From Morchella semilibera (taxonomy: Eukaryota > Ascomycota > Pezizomycetes > Pezizales > Morchellaceae), in the NCBI GenBank assembly GCA_009192285.1, contig WBVU01000019.1, positions 951,379-1,015,378 on the forward strand: a stretch of DNA of 64,000 nucleotides, read 5' to 3'. Shown here piece after piece: positions 23,508-35,595 of the stretch. Every line of letters begins with the position of its first letter. Position 1 is the first letter of the stretch. The translations under genes were made by a program, and so were the position numbers. Under the pieces are notes generated by a model. It saw only the letters and a program-made list of their open reading frames with translations. It had not been told where the DNA came from and made no database searches.

Positions 23508-25410
23508 CTGGAAAGAGTTTTAATTTTACATCATTGTTAGGGTGTTTTGGGTGTATCAAAAATCATTCTATTATATAAACCCGTGTCTAAGTAATTTTCA
23601 GAGCCCCCTATTTTCGGAGCTCCCTTGATCATGATCATGGCAATAATAAACCCAAGAGCTATCGGGATCGAAGGCCTCAGTGATGTTACGGTATCAGCAG
23701 AGGGTTGAATCTTTTTTTTCCGTGGGCTGCTGTCGGGGGCACGCGGTATAGTGCACTACGGCGTATTCAACAACGAACCAATGGCCCGGCCAGGAGGATT
23801 TACATTTATGACAAGCACGAGATGAACTGGCCTTTGATAGTTAACAGCTACGTTCTAGCCCAACCCAGTCACAGAGTCTCACTCAAGCACCAGCAGGTTA
23901 CTTACTCGAATCCAAGTAACCAGGCCTACCTCATGCATATATAGCTTAGTTTTGTCTTCTACCGGTTCTTTGAGCCAGCCCCCATCCCCCACTAGCCACA
24001 GGATACTTAGTTTGATAGCAAGTGGGATTTAGTATCCAAGTGGGGTATGTTTGAGACCTACTACTGATTTTGTGTAGGTGCTGTAGTATATCAGATGTCA
24101 ATCATCACCGAAGGTAAATTTTATGTCTGGAGTCCGCGAAAAATCCTAGAAACGGGGCTGGGGGCAATCATTTTCTTTGTAGTAAGGCAGAAAGAGTGTC
24201 TGATATTGCTGAGAGTAATTAGCTAGAAATACATGTAACCATACCTTTTATTTCTAACCCTAACCCTGCGATAACCTAACCTCAGCCCCGCCAGCCATAT
24301 CTTTATTTAGGTTCTTGCACAGCGACTTCGCGGCCTGGTGAAAAGGTATAGCCAATGGAAACGCGTACGAAGAGTGCTAGCTGAAAGTACGCACCTTAAG
24401 AACACAATTCAGCAAATACATCATGAGTTAATTGACTCATTTCCCCGGACCGTATTTAGTAATTATATATAACTCACCGCACTATTCATCACCGATACAG
24501 TAGAAAATCCAGCCCCAATATACCGCCTATTTAATTTGTAGAAATGCGTCAACAGAACCCGGAAACAAATATTTTTACTGTTTCTTCCTCCGTGTTCCAA
24601 AGGAACGAACCAACAGATCCGCCTCCCAAAAATACTTATATGAGGGATGAACCACTTGCATGATCCGTTTTCATAGTGGGTAGAATCTTAATCTTAGGGT
24701 GCACAAGGCTTATCTACCCAGAAAAAGAAGACATCGATCGGGCCCATATGCTTTGGTTGATCGCTCTGCCCCAGTATACTTTGCTAAATATAAAGGTTAT
24801 GCTCGTTCGATGAATTATCAACCACCACGCCTAGGGTTACTTGCATCGTGAAGTTATACACAGGTTAATATTAGTATTGAAATTCTCTTTGACAAGGAAT
24901 TAAAAAAGAGTCTATCATCAATTCTTTTCTGCCCTTTACTTACTGATACTTGTAACCAAATATTTCTAGATATTAGTAGAGAGAATATATATACGAGAAA
25001 CTCCCACCCAGCAAGTACTTTGTTGAGGTAAATGGGTGTATTCAAATTTAGCCATTTTCTGCAAGTCAAAATGTGCATTCATCACATTATGTGATGGTAG
25101 GCGGGAAATTACGTACCCCCCTAAGATATGGAGGAATAAGCCTACGTAGGTTCAGGTTCTCGATCTCAGAGGCCTAGGGTTCAGCGCAGATCTTTAGGCA
25201 TTTTATCTATATGCCTGATATGTCGATAATTCATGATCATATATGCCCCCGTTTCGCACTTTCATCAGATTTTCATATAACGATCAAAAGCCGTTAGGAT
25301 AAGAGTATCTAGGCCCTGGGATGCACTGGAAGAAATATTTTCTCTAGGAGCTGACCAGAGCAAGAGTTACTCATGAACAGTGTAGTTAGCGAGGGGCTGG
25401 AATATTAGGG

Positions 25411-25506
25411 TTAGACCAGCTTGCCCATCAGAGAGCGCGGCCAAAATTTGGTGGGTGAATAGCAGCCGCTGATGGGCCGTGCTCGTTGATGGGCAAGCTG
25501 GTCTAA
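25411..25506. mobile_element. Foldback/MITE-like element, about 32-bp arms
   Basis: The left arm TTAGACCAGCTTGCCCATCA is mirrored by the right arm TGATGGGCAAGCTGGTCTAA, perfect over 20 bp. Imperfect pairing continues inward. About 96 bp in total, no coding capacity; a TA sits at each end. Confidence 0.72.
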
Positions 25507-25923
25507 ATCTAATTGGTCGATATGGAGGGCCGGTATAACGACATAGGCAATAGCTATATAGGTTACTAATATTTTCCTGACTAGCCCGACAAGGCTGTAA
25601 CTCTGCGGACCTGAGAGAAGGCGATTAAATTAAGTGAGATAATAAAACTATATAACAGAAATTATATTGGACTGCGTCACGTCATTTTCAAGTTACTCTG
25701 GTTGCGCGCTGTTGACTGTGGATTGCTGTGGATCGCTTCCTGACAGCAGACCGCTTCTGTCTATGTGTTAGCAGTTTCCCTCTGACATGTCATATAGAGA
25801 CCCACAAGGCAGCGAGTACTTCTGTCTGGGAAGTGGGCTGTGGGATGGGGGGGTGGGATATGGGTTGCTAAGTGGACAGCGTAACATTCCCCGTCCGCCC
25901 TAAACTTCCTGATTCTAATAGAC

Positions 25924-26012
25924 ACTTTGCGCAAATCGGTAACCTGATTGATGCCGAGCCCATAGTCTGCCAATCAGATAGAAATATAGCGCTGGCTCCA
26001 TTTGCGCAAAGT
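25924..26012. mobile_element. Foldback/MITE-like element, family C copy 1
   Basis: Terminal inverted repeat ACTTTGCGCAAAT at 25924-25936 and its complement ATTTGCGCAAAGT at 26000-26012. A second, partly eroded copy with the same right half lies at about 38140-38224, which supports a mobile family rather than a chance palindrome. Confidence 0.68.
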
Positions 26013-26375
26013 CTCTAATCTTTTTTTATGCATCATTCGACAGACCAAAGGTGCAATGGATTGATAGGCTATGCGAATCTCTGCATTTCCGGGCATACAA
26101 CCTCTTGCCTCGGTGCGGTCGTTAGTCCCTGTTCTCCGCGGTGGTTCTGCCGGTGTCTGTGGGGGCTTTCGGTCATAAATTCGTTGTAGCAAGGGCACTA
26201 CAATTCAGATTTATCGTATATATATATAGCTGACCTCCCCTTAGGATGGTATGCATGGTCCTAAACTCACTCAATAACTACTTCCACTTCTCAAAATATT
26301 AAGGCACAGGGTTAAAGCAAGACATCATCCAGCTACTAATTCTCGAATTCTATTTCATCCAGCCCCACCGTGCAG

Positions 26376-29300
26376 ATGAGTTCCCAAGATGAGCAACCGT
26401 ATGGAATCAAAGTATTAGTTCAAGGAACTGACCCGACTGTTGAGTATGCTACAATGCTGTTGTGGAGAGATAAGTGGGCATGAACTAGTGTTGCGCGTTA
26501 GCCTTGTCGCAGTACATGGACTTGACGGCGGGCCAGAGTCTACCTGGACAGCGGATAACAAAAAGCTTTGGCTCCGCGACTTTCTTCCCAGTGATATCCC
26601 TCATGCGCGTATCCTTTCTTACGGGTATGATGGGAGAACTCATGCTTCTTCACCGCTTAGCTGCCAAAGACTTCATGACCATGCTATAGGTCTTATTACT
26701 GAGTTAACATTATTCCGTGAATCAACCAATGTAGGTGGCTATGACTACTCTAGCAAAGCATTTTCCGAACGAAAAATTGACCAGTGTTACAAAATAGACA
26801 ACAAGACGGCCTATAATTTTTATTACGCATAGCGTGGGAGGTTTAATACTCAAGGATGTAAGATGGACAATCTGTTATGCATGTCAGCGTAGAGGGCGAG
26901 AATAGGTTCTAACAACGTTATCAGGCCTTATCCATTCGAATTCAGCAAATAAGAATCACCTGGAGCATCATAGTGCGATTAAGACATCGACCTACGGAAT
27001 TTTATACTTCGGAACTCCTCACCAAGGGTCGGATATCATCAAGTTTACCAGGAAGCTGATGTTCGATGCTGCAAGATTCAAAAAGACGAATCCGGAGTTA
27101 ATAGACGGAGTATCCGAGGGATCAGAGATACTTCAAAAGCAAATGGCTCAGTACAATCATATAAGCAGTGATTTTGTCACGTCACCAGATGCTTTTATGG
27201 CACATATAAATCATCGAGTGAGAAAAAGGCAAGTATAGCACGTCGGTATTTTGTTAGATTTTTATGTTAACTATTTATGTAATAGCCCACCCGTCCCGGT
27301 ACCTCAACTATACCAGGAGCTCAAAACGTTGAAGTTCTCTCAATTAATAACAACCCAGAAGATATGGTCAGATATAATTCTATTGAAGATGATGGATACA
27401 GGAAGGTATCGCGCTGTATCCAGCTAATGGTAGTGGATGCCCCTGTGGCTATCTCTACCACATGGGAACGATTTAACAGGCGAAGAGGTATGTAGATTAT
27501 CGCTGAGTTCGTTGTTTGGTAAACTGATGGGGCGAAGACGCGGAAAGCGATGGAGTTCAAGTGACATTCGACATAACCCCAGAACCCGAATACTTGCGAA
27601 ATAAATGCTTCACCGGTCGAACATCTATCTTGGAAAACATGCATTCAGCTATTTTGGAGGCACACGCTTCCAGCGATATGGCATTTGTGATCCTTATAGG
27701 ACTAGGAGGTGCAGGGAAAACACAGATTGCGTCCGAATATACCTACCTTCATAAGCAGGACTACCAGTCTATATTTTGGGTCAACGCTGCCACAAAGCAA
27801 TCTGCAGAAGCTGGATTTACAACAATTGCACAGCGCCTGATACAAGAACACGCTAAAATTGCCTATGGAGCACCCAACTACCTATCAATAGCGAAGTATT
27901 TGGATATGGTCGATGTGTTTGATGAGAACGGCCACCTGTCCCAGAATAGAATCAATGACAAGATTGTCAAAGGGGTCAAGTCATGGTTTTCAAAGGAGGG
28001 AAACAATAAGTGGCTGCTTATTCTCGACAATGTTGACGACCTCAATAATTCCGATATTAATACGTTTATCCCGGCAACGAGCCATGGGACCGTGATAATG
28101 ACAAGCAGAAGGACTGAGAGTGCAGCACTTGGTGTTGGATTGAATGTCGAGGTCATGGGGCAAGAGGAGGGAAAAGCTCTGTTCTCGAAAAGTGCATCAT
28201 TAGAGGGCAAGTATTCCAAAAGGGTTTTCGTTTGGCAATTGAAGCGACTTTCGGGCATCACTGACGATTAAGGATTTCTATAGATCATCCACTTGCGGCA
28301 GATATCGTGCGTAAGCGGGGCGGGCTTCCACTAGCAATTGTACAATGTGGTGCATATATTTCTGTTCGAAAGATAGCTCCTAAAAGGTATCTCGAAATAT
28401 TTGAGGAGCGCTTTGACGATGTAATGAGAGCTAGACCACCAAAGGCAGCCTGGCCATATGAACACACCGTTCGAACTACCTGGGAAATATCTTACCAGGC
28501 AATCCACGAAACAAATCCTAGTGCTGCCGAACTGTTAACTATATGTTCCTTTTTTTCTAATATGGCAATCAGGGACGTCATGTTACGTCGTGGGATGAAA
28601 ATAGAGAAAAACGGTATGCTGTTTAATGCACTCTGGATAAACTCATTATTCTAATTCCTTTTAAACACAGATACAGCGCTAGATAATATGCTGTCCTTAC
28701 TTTTTTCCTATTCTCTCGCGAATCGAAGAGCACTGGAAGATGATCCCAGCTTTGATATTCACCCTTTGGTTCACCTATGGGGACGGAAACGGCTTAATCC
28801 CTCCGATTGCACATCTATCACATTTGCCGCTTTTGAGCTTATGGTAAACGCCGCTATAGCCCATTCAAGAAAATTCGATACATGGAGATATGAGGTCCTT
28901 ATTATGGAACACATCATCATGGTGCTCAATAATGTCAGCATCTATCTGAATACCAATACATTCCCTGTCGAGCGCATATGTGACCTAGTGAAAGTGGCAG
29001 GGGTCATAAACCAGCATAGGCGATATGGTGAATACGAGGCCTTTAATCTTCGGATGCTACAATGGACGGAACCTCACCTTGTGACTGAGTCCCCAGATAA
29101 TGGCCTGACTCTGAATATGCAGGCTCCAGAACCATATTTCAAATCTGATTTGAGCCCCCCGACAATGACTCTGGATCCTTGGGCGATGTGCCAGGGGTCG
29201 GGGAGAGCAATTCACAGAGCGGGTACAATAAAAACTCTCAAGATTTTTTACAAAGTCCACAACAGGAGCGAAGAATATGGGTTTATGGTGAAATTGTTAC

Positions 29301-31247
29301 CAGAAGCCATTCAAAGCATTCAAGACATGCCATCGGTTCCTGGAAGCGGGAATTGTCTCCGTGATATGTGTGAGCGGACCTTCCTAGGCTTAGATGATTC
29401 TACCACGGTGGTGACAGCCAAGTTGCTCAAGGATAGATATAGGCCAGTAGGCTTTAATGACTTAAGCTCCCTTGGAGGCGAGTTCTACAGGGCGCATAAG
29501 TATTCCCTGGAAGGTCGTTGGAGAGGCTGAAGAGTTAGGAGAGAAGGTTCTCGAGGCCAGAAAGCGTCTTCTTGGTAATGGCGATCCAGATACCCTCAAT
29601 TCACTTGATGCTCTGGCAGGGTACTACTTCTCCCATGCACAACATGAATTTTTCGAAGGGAACCGCGAAGAGTCCATGAGACTGAACGAAAGGACGAATA
29701 GCTTGTTGTTGGAGTTACTGGATATAGCCCGGTCAAGATATGGGGAGGAAGACAGGACAACGCTCACGGCCACTGCTTATTTATCATACACGCTTGCACG
29801 TATGCGAAGATGGGACGAGATACTCCCCCTTCTAACTCCAGTTATTGATGCAGTGAGACGTGTTCTTGGTGATAATCACACCATTACCCAGGGGGTGTCA
29901 AAGCTTATAAAACTAGCAGCGCATCAGCAGGGCCTGGTGAAATATCACTCCCCCGAAGGCTCGCAAGACGAAGCGGAGTTTCACCAGAAGATAAAATACT
30001 CAATGGAAACCCTTGGGAAAGCTCATCCTGAGACGCTCGAACTGAGAACCCGTCTGTCGGCCTATTACGTATCAAGGTTAGAATATGAAAAGGCATTTGA
30101 GCCATTGCTGATCGTTATTAAACATGGCGAGGAATTTCTCAAAGAGGGAACCGGTAGCGATATGCTCAAAGAAGATGTTGCATTGCATGTTGATAGAGGG
30201 AAGTGTGTTATGGGGCAATTAATATCACAAGGTGTTACACCACCTGAGTGTCATCTGCGTGAGGAGGGTACAGCCCAGAAAGGAAGACGGATGAGTCTTA
30301 TGACTGGGGGCAAGACACTTGATGGAGGGAAAGAAACAATCCAATGCTCTGTTGCTGGATTAGACCTTCGTCATCTAAAGGAGATCACAGCTGGCGAAGT
30401 GAGGGCTTGGGGAATGCGACACTTGACAACAGCAGAGAGTCTCGGGCGGCAGATTGTTCAGGCCACCAAACGTATATTCGGTCATTCTCACCCGGAGACT
30501 CTCCGAGCCATGGCGCGATTGGCGCAAACATACACAATGCAAAGCAGATGGGGGGAGGCTCAGACTTTACAGGAGGATATCCTAAATTTCGGGAGGAGAG
30601 ATCTGGGACTGGAGCACCTAGATACACTATCTGCGATGGCGGCGTTGGCAACGACCTACTGGTACAAATCGGACTTTCCGAATGCAGGTATACTAGAGAG
30701 AAAGATACTCGATGCACGGCTACGGATTCTAGGCTCCGACCACCAACACACCCTCTCGTCTATGAGAAACCTAGCTGCAACTTATGCATCCCGGAATCAG
30801 TATGAACGGGCAATAAAACTACAGAAACAGGTGGTCGACGTATGCTTCAAGACTGTCCGGTTTTCATTAAAAAACGGCAAGAAATGTCGCATAGAAACTC
30901 AAACCGATGAGGAGTTACTACGTATCTACCAGGAAGGATTGGAACGAATCCAACCACGAAAGCTTTTGGGCATGCAATGTAGGACCTGGAACTTAGTCGA
31001 AGTCTGCAGTTTTATTAAAAATATTTTTCCCCGCTTTGCAATAGTCTCTATTTCTTTTCTTATGTCATTCACTGTTTCCTTTTTTCTTTTATTTCTTTGC
31101 TTCGTCAACCTGTTCTTTATCACGTTTCCTTTACGCATCTTCCGGCGCGATATTTTTCCACGGGTGCTACAGGCTTTTATGTACCAGGTTCAAGACAACT
31201 CTCTGCGGAGTAGGGGCCCCAGGGTCAGGAAAACTCTTCGCGCTTAG
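26376..31247 (+). CDS. NLR: alpha/beta-hydrolase - NB-ARC - TPR protein, one frameshift
   Basis: Exons read as 26376-26443, 26502-26730, 26798-26857, 26906-27232, 27286-27487, 27556-28210, 28273-28613 and 28671-31247; all introns are GT-AG and 48-68 nt. The head is a PGAP1/lipase-like alpha/beta hydrolase (VAVHGLDGGPESTW, nucleophile serine in ITHSVGG). NB-ARC follows: Walker A GLGGAGKTQ near 27697-27727, Walker B LLILDNVD, sensor GTVIMTSRR and GLPLAI. The C-terminal part is kinesin-light-chain-type TPRs (for example ILGSDHQHTLSSMRNLAATY). The end has a Phe/Leu-rich 30-residue stretch (about 31020-31130) that could be a membrane segment or a misread T-rich non-coding tail. One base is lost or gained near 29522 (GRWRG-stop against GRWREAEELGEK), with no intron to explain it; the gene is therefore either a null allele or carries a sequence error. 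STAND proteins of this shape are candidate fungal non-self receptors: ligand binding by TPRs, NB-ARC oligomerisation, hydrolase as effector. The join at 26857/26906 is the least certain. Confidence 0.85.
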
Positions 31248-32721
31248 CATGGAATGAATGGGGGCTTTATGTTCTAGAGGGAGGATTGATATTTGAGAGA
31301 TTATGGGGAGCTGTTTTTACATTCTTTTGTTCATTTCCTTTGTTTTATGAAGACACAATGACAAATCTTACTACAACCCTGATTTCCATGGGCAACCTCT
31401 TTGTTGATGCACACCACGGACAAGCGACCCAAGCTGCCGTCGACTGGTTTTTGAACCTCCTGACCTTCACAGGACAAAGAATGGACAGTACTAACCGGAG
31501 GGGGGGGGGAACACTCAATTGACGCATAGGATATTATGGATACCTATTATAAACATTCAGGGACCCATTGCCGGCCGGCATCAAGAAAGAAAAAAAGGTA
31601 CCCAAACTCGAAAATACCAGTCCCTGGCCCTTGGTCTTGCATCCCCGCTTCTGGGAGGGCTCTGTCTGTTACTTTTCGCCGGACATCACTGCAACTCATG
31701 GGGGCGAATCACTTCGGAGATCGTAATCCTCGTGGTTTTGGTCCCAGGTGGGATAGGATAGGGTGCCATGGGGGGGCATCAAGCACGAGGTTGTGCAGTG
31801 CAAGAAAGAGATTGGACGTCTGATTAGTAAACTCTTAGAACCGATTGTGTTCTCGGCGATATAGGTTCTGTGCGTTGATAGTGAAAAGAAATCTCTGAAG
31901 AGGTTAAGAGTCGTACTCCGGGATACATAGTATTGCCGGTGGAGGAGGAAGAGGAGGAACAGGGACAATGGACCTTATACTTCCACACATGGGATAAACA
32001 GACGAAAACTAGACAGTTGAACACATACCTCTAAGGCCGAGTTTCAGTTCAAGCTTGCGGGGTGAGCGGATTCCATTGGGCGCAGACTCCAATGGGCGAG
32101 GGGGAGGACCACCGGAGAAAGCCTAACCGGAGCTTGCTTTCGGTGTGAGATCTTTTCTTAATTTCCTTTACATGCTTACCCCCCTAAGCAGTCCTTTTAG
32201 ACCTCCCCCGTATCGATAGCTTCGCCATGCTCATTCACACCCACGGACTCTTTGGTAAGTTCCGCCAGCACACTCCGTACCTTAATTAGTATTCCCCTTT
32301 CTGTAACCTATCACTATCCTCCGCGTCTAGATTCAGGCTCTACTCTCTCAACTGGTATCACCCGAGGCTGGTCCCGGTCTAGCTCGTTCCACCGCGATCA
32401 GTCCATCTCAGGAATTTCTTCTTGATAACATGTTCAACCAGCGCCACGACTGCAAGTGCTCACCATGTCACACCTGCCCCGAGCTCCACCGCGAGCATGT
32501 TAGCAGCTAACCCCAATCGGCTCTCCGCGACCATGGCCACCCTGTGCCCCGCTGACATCGCCATCCCTCGCAAATCAAGGTTGGAGGTGTATCGACCGTG
32601 TGTGTCTGGAGATGTTAGTTCTTAGCCGCGCAGAGAGTTGGTGTTGTTGTCGGGCGCGGGGTAGCAGCGAACAAGGGGCACTGTTGCACGTTGTGGCACA
32701 GGATAGGCCTTAAATCATACC
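31248..32721. other. Intergenic, no gene seen
   Basis: No supported gene. Pyrimidine-rich stretches are present. Several short frames lack family features. Confidence 0.45.
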
Positions 32722-33217
32722 CTCTACTACGCCAGGTAATGCATCGAAAATGGGTCTCAAAATGCATCATGAATTGCATCCTTCGTATTAATGTAGATAC
32801 CTATAAATCGGCGAATGCATCGGCATATGCATCCTAGTCTCATTTGACGACTTTCCAATGAGTAAAGGGATCTGTAAAAGGATCAGTAAATGTATATGAT
32901 CCAGAGAAAAATACTATTCTGTACGGGAATTGAACGTGAGTGGTTCAACTAACAAACTGCACGCATACGTCTTACCAGCTAGGCCATCAATTGATATAAT
33001 AATGATACGATATAGCTCCTATCAAGCGAGTCTATGGCTATTGGATGACTTTCCTAATGCCTAATACATTTCCTGATGACTTCCCCTTTCCTAACGAAAT
33101 GCATCATGCACATCTCTCAAGAGAGCCCTCGACAGACAATGCATCAAGGGATGCATTATCATGTCCGATTTGTACGGGCAATGTGCATCAAATGATGCAT
33201 TTCCTGGCGTGGTAGAG
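32722..33217. mobile_element. Non-autonomous element with terminal inverted repeats and ATGCAT motifs
   Basis: The outer ends are inverted copies: CTCTAC-T-ACGCCAGG-T-AATGCATC on the left against the complement of the right end GATGCATTTCCTGGCGT-G-GTAGAG. Inside, ATGCATC/GATGCAT motifs recur on both strands near each end, as sub-terminal repeats do in some DNA transposons. About 496 bp with no transposase. A tRNA-like stretch lies in the middle on the minus strand. Confidence 0.6.
32923..32992 (-). other. tRNA-like sequence (pol III A and B box), degenerate
   Basis: The minus strand reads TGGCCTAGCTGG (A-box-like, plus coordinates about 32975-32986) and, about 45 nt on, GTTCAATTCCC (B-box-like, about 32925-32935). 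The spacing fits a tRNA or a tRNA-derived SINE head. The T-arm and anticodon stems do not pair well, so I do not call a functional tRNA gene. It sits inside the terminal-inverted-repeat element. Confidence 0.45.
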
Positions 33218-33617
33218 ACTGTGGCTAGAACTAGACTGTATACCTTAGATCACCTTTGTCTTTTCCTTTTCTTCTACATACACACAATAGAGAGCAAAGC
33301 CTATTTTGATCGAGCAAGAGCCGTGCGTAATCAATTGGGGGGTCAATATCTGTAAAGTACTAAACTAAGACATTACAATAATTTATTAGTATTAGGGTCG
33401 GATGAGTTTTTATCAGGCAATGTATCAACTAAAGAAGGAGAAAACTAATGGAATTAATAATAATATAAATAATACAATCATATATCATAAATTAAGGCTT
33501 CTAGGAAACGAATCGTGTTTGGTAGGAAATAAATCAGTTGATTCATTAACAGGGCTGGTAGTGATGGATATCTATAAAGTATCAATCGGTCAATCAACTA
33601 ACACAGATACCTGTTTC

Positions 33618-33670
33618 ACATAGCCAAAGGGCTGGATATAATTAATGATGTAAACAAAAAAAGGAAAAAA
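33618..33670 (+). repeat. LINE/SINE 3' tail, copy at 33.6 kb
   Basis: Reads ATAGCC...GGCTGGATA...GATGTAAAC followed by an A-rich tail. The same arrangement closes the LINE at 57740 and the small retroposon at 35580, so this marks the 3' end of another insertion of the same retrotransposition machinery. I could not define its 5' end or target duplication. Confidence 0.6.
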
Positions 33671-33703
33671 ACACGGATGCGTCCCCCTGCGTTAGCGTTT
33701 ACC

Positions 33704-33793
33704 GAGTGATCTCCCATGACCTGAATAACAGGTGAGTGATTTACCGTGACCTGACTAATACCTGAGTGATTTCCCGTGATTTGACTAATGAGG
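33704..33793 (+). repeat. 30-bp tandem repeat, 3 units
   Basis: Three units beginning GAGTGAT at 33704, 33734 and 33764, each reading approximately GAGTGATTTCCCGTGACCTG plus ACTAATACCT, with a few differences between units. Confidence 0.75.
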
Positions 33794-35132
33794 CGTCAGG
33801 TCAGGGCCTGATTTCATGATTTCTGCCTCTAGAGTAGTTTTTCAAGCCACTATTGACCTCTCAGATATCGGTTTCGTGCCCTACCTATCTATTATCCTTA
33901 CCTGTCCGAGGAGAGGTCTACTATGAACTAGTCTACTATGTACTAGACTATTACAGTTGCGCACTCCTTGTCAGGTATCATATTAATCAATGTAGATAAA
34001 TTACAAACTGGGTGGTATTTAAAGGGTTCACACAAAAATGAGAAGATTCCAGATGCACATGTACAGTCTACAGTTAGCGAATGACTAAGAATTACGCAAA
34101 AACTGCCCTTCGAGGCGCTGCGCGCGGGCGACATCTCCCTCTGTACACAGTGATCTTGGGCGATTTCTCTTGAACGCGTCCTTGGTCGCGGGGTGGTGGT
34201 TTTGATGTCTTGTATGTACTTACCTACATGTTGTTATTCTTTCATGCAACGTGCTGCAGGTTGCGACACCCTGCGCCATCCACTTCATTGCATCGCATCC
34301 ACCATGATCGGCACCCACGCAACCACCCACACGACCGGGAAAGCGATCGGCACCAGGAAAGCTACCAAGGGTGACAACGGGGCAATCTAAAGTTCAGAAG
34401 TGTTACTTAGATGTCCCCCAGCTATTCTTGACATGATTTACCTCTATCCAGTGAGAATATTGCTGTGGAGAAGGCGTTGAGTAGGTTTGGGAGTGTAAGC
34501 TTTATAATTTACCGACCTCATAAATTTTGATATTTACAACTCTAGGACTTAGAAGACACATTGAACTCTCTTATATGTGCCTGGCTTCATATATTGTGTT
34601 AAAATCCTTTTGTGGGGTTCGGTTGCTTTCCCGGTGAGGCACGTTATATCTTAGGTCGCTTTGATGACCACCCCGGCCCGCCGCCACAACCACTCCTAAC
34701 CACGAAGATCAAGGTACACTATTGGCAATCGATCCCTTCCCGAATGAATATATAATAGCACATGAGGGTGCGGGTTTGTCTTTGCATTTGCCCATATCGC
34801 AAACAACTCGGCATGGTATATCTTCTTCATCGATAGCTGAACGAGCTAGGTAAACCCTCGCCCCAGCAAAAGAGGGTGGAATCGCAGGTTTTGAGATAGT
34901 CAGTCTTATCTGTCTCGTTGGTGAATTCAAGCATGCAGTGAGTCTCTGGAGAAGCATTCTCGTATTGATTGACGATACTAAACAATATGTGCGATCAAGA
35001 GTCATTTTAAGCAGGGTAAGAGCAAGGTCCCTAAATCGTGACTGGTACAAAAGCAGGTATAAACAATCTCCCCGATCCGTCCCCAACACCAATACAGGGA
35101 AAAAGCAAGATCCCGATTCGTCACCAGTATCG
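33794..35132. other. Intergenic, no gene seen
   Basis: No coding region with family features on either strand. No clear repeat beyond the flanking annotated ones. Confidence 0.4.
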
Positions 35133-35260
35133 GTACCGGGTGTTCACCTTTAGTCTGAAGAACTCTGCTTCATTGGTTAAAAACGCAGGGATTTTAAATG
35201 TGAGCAACCAATCATATGCCAAAAAAATGTTCTTCAGACTAACCCATAACCCCCCGGTAC
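35133..35260. mobile_element. Foldback/MITE-like element
   Basis: Inverted ends GTACCGGG at 35133-35140 and CCCGGTAC ending 35260. Inner arms pair TAGTCTGAAGAAC with GTTCTTCAGACTA and CATTGGTT with AACCAATC. About 128 bp, no coding capacity. Confidence 0.7.
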
Positions 35261-35453
35261 ATATCAATAAATGAAAAAAGAAAGTCACAACTAATGCTAA
35301 AGAGTATCAACAGGAGGCAAAAATCTGCTCCTATATAGTGACGGGCACGAGACAAGGTGAGACGAGACTTAAGAAGGTCTTATCTTGTCTTATATTTTTT
35401 CGTTCTGGTCCTAAAAGTCTTGAGACTTTGTGGTCATATTACTTCGATACCAG

Positions 35454-35595
35454 AAAAGGTCAGAAAAGACTCGAGGTTAGCGCTTCATATGAGTGAGACC
35501 CTGCACTGGGTACTTGGAGAGGATTTGGTACGCCGCCATAGCCTATAGGTTGGATGCGAGTATGAAGTAAACAAAAAAAAAAAAGGTCAGAAAAG
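35454..35595 (+). mobile_element. Short retroposon (SINE or truncated LINE) with 15-bp target duplication
   Basis: AAAAGGTCAGAAAAG occurs at 35454-35468 and again at 35581-35595. Between them lies a 112-bp insert ending in ATAGCC-TATA-GGTTGGATGC...AAGTAAAC and a run of A. That 3' end matches the end of the LINE at 57689-57740. The long direct repeat plus A-tail is the signature of target-primed reverse transcription. Part of the A run is shared between tail and duplication, so the true duplication may be a few bases shorter. Confidence 0.85.

Larger units (their letters stand above)
23508..26375. other. Intergenic with two foldback elements
   Basis: No gene supported. Contains foldback elements at 25411-25506 and 25924-26012 and a telomere-like AACCCTAACCCTG near 24257-24269. 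The last 100 bp are presumably the promoter of the NLR gene. Confidence 0.45.

Noticed and set aside
31020-31135. Firm call of a transmembrane helix at the NLR C-terminus as a feature of its own
   Set aside because: The stretch is T-rich and could be non-coding tail read through; kept only as a finding.
32923-32992. A functional tRNA gene
   Set aside because: Box-like motifs are present, but the anticodon and T stems do not pair.
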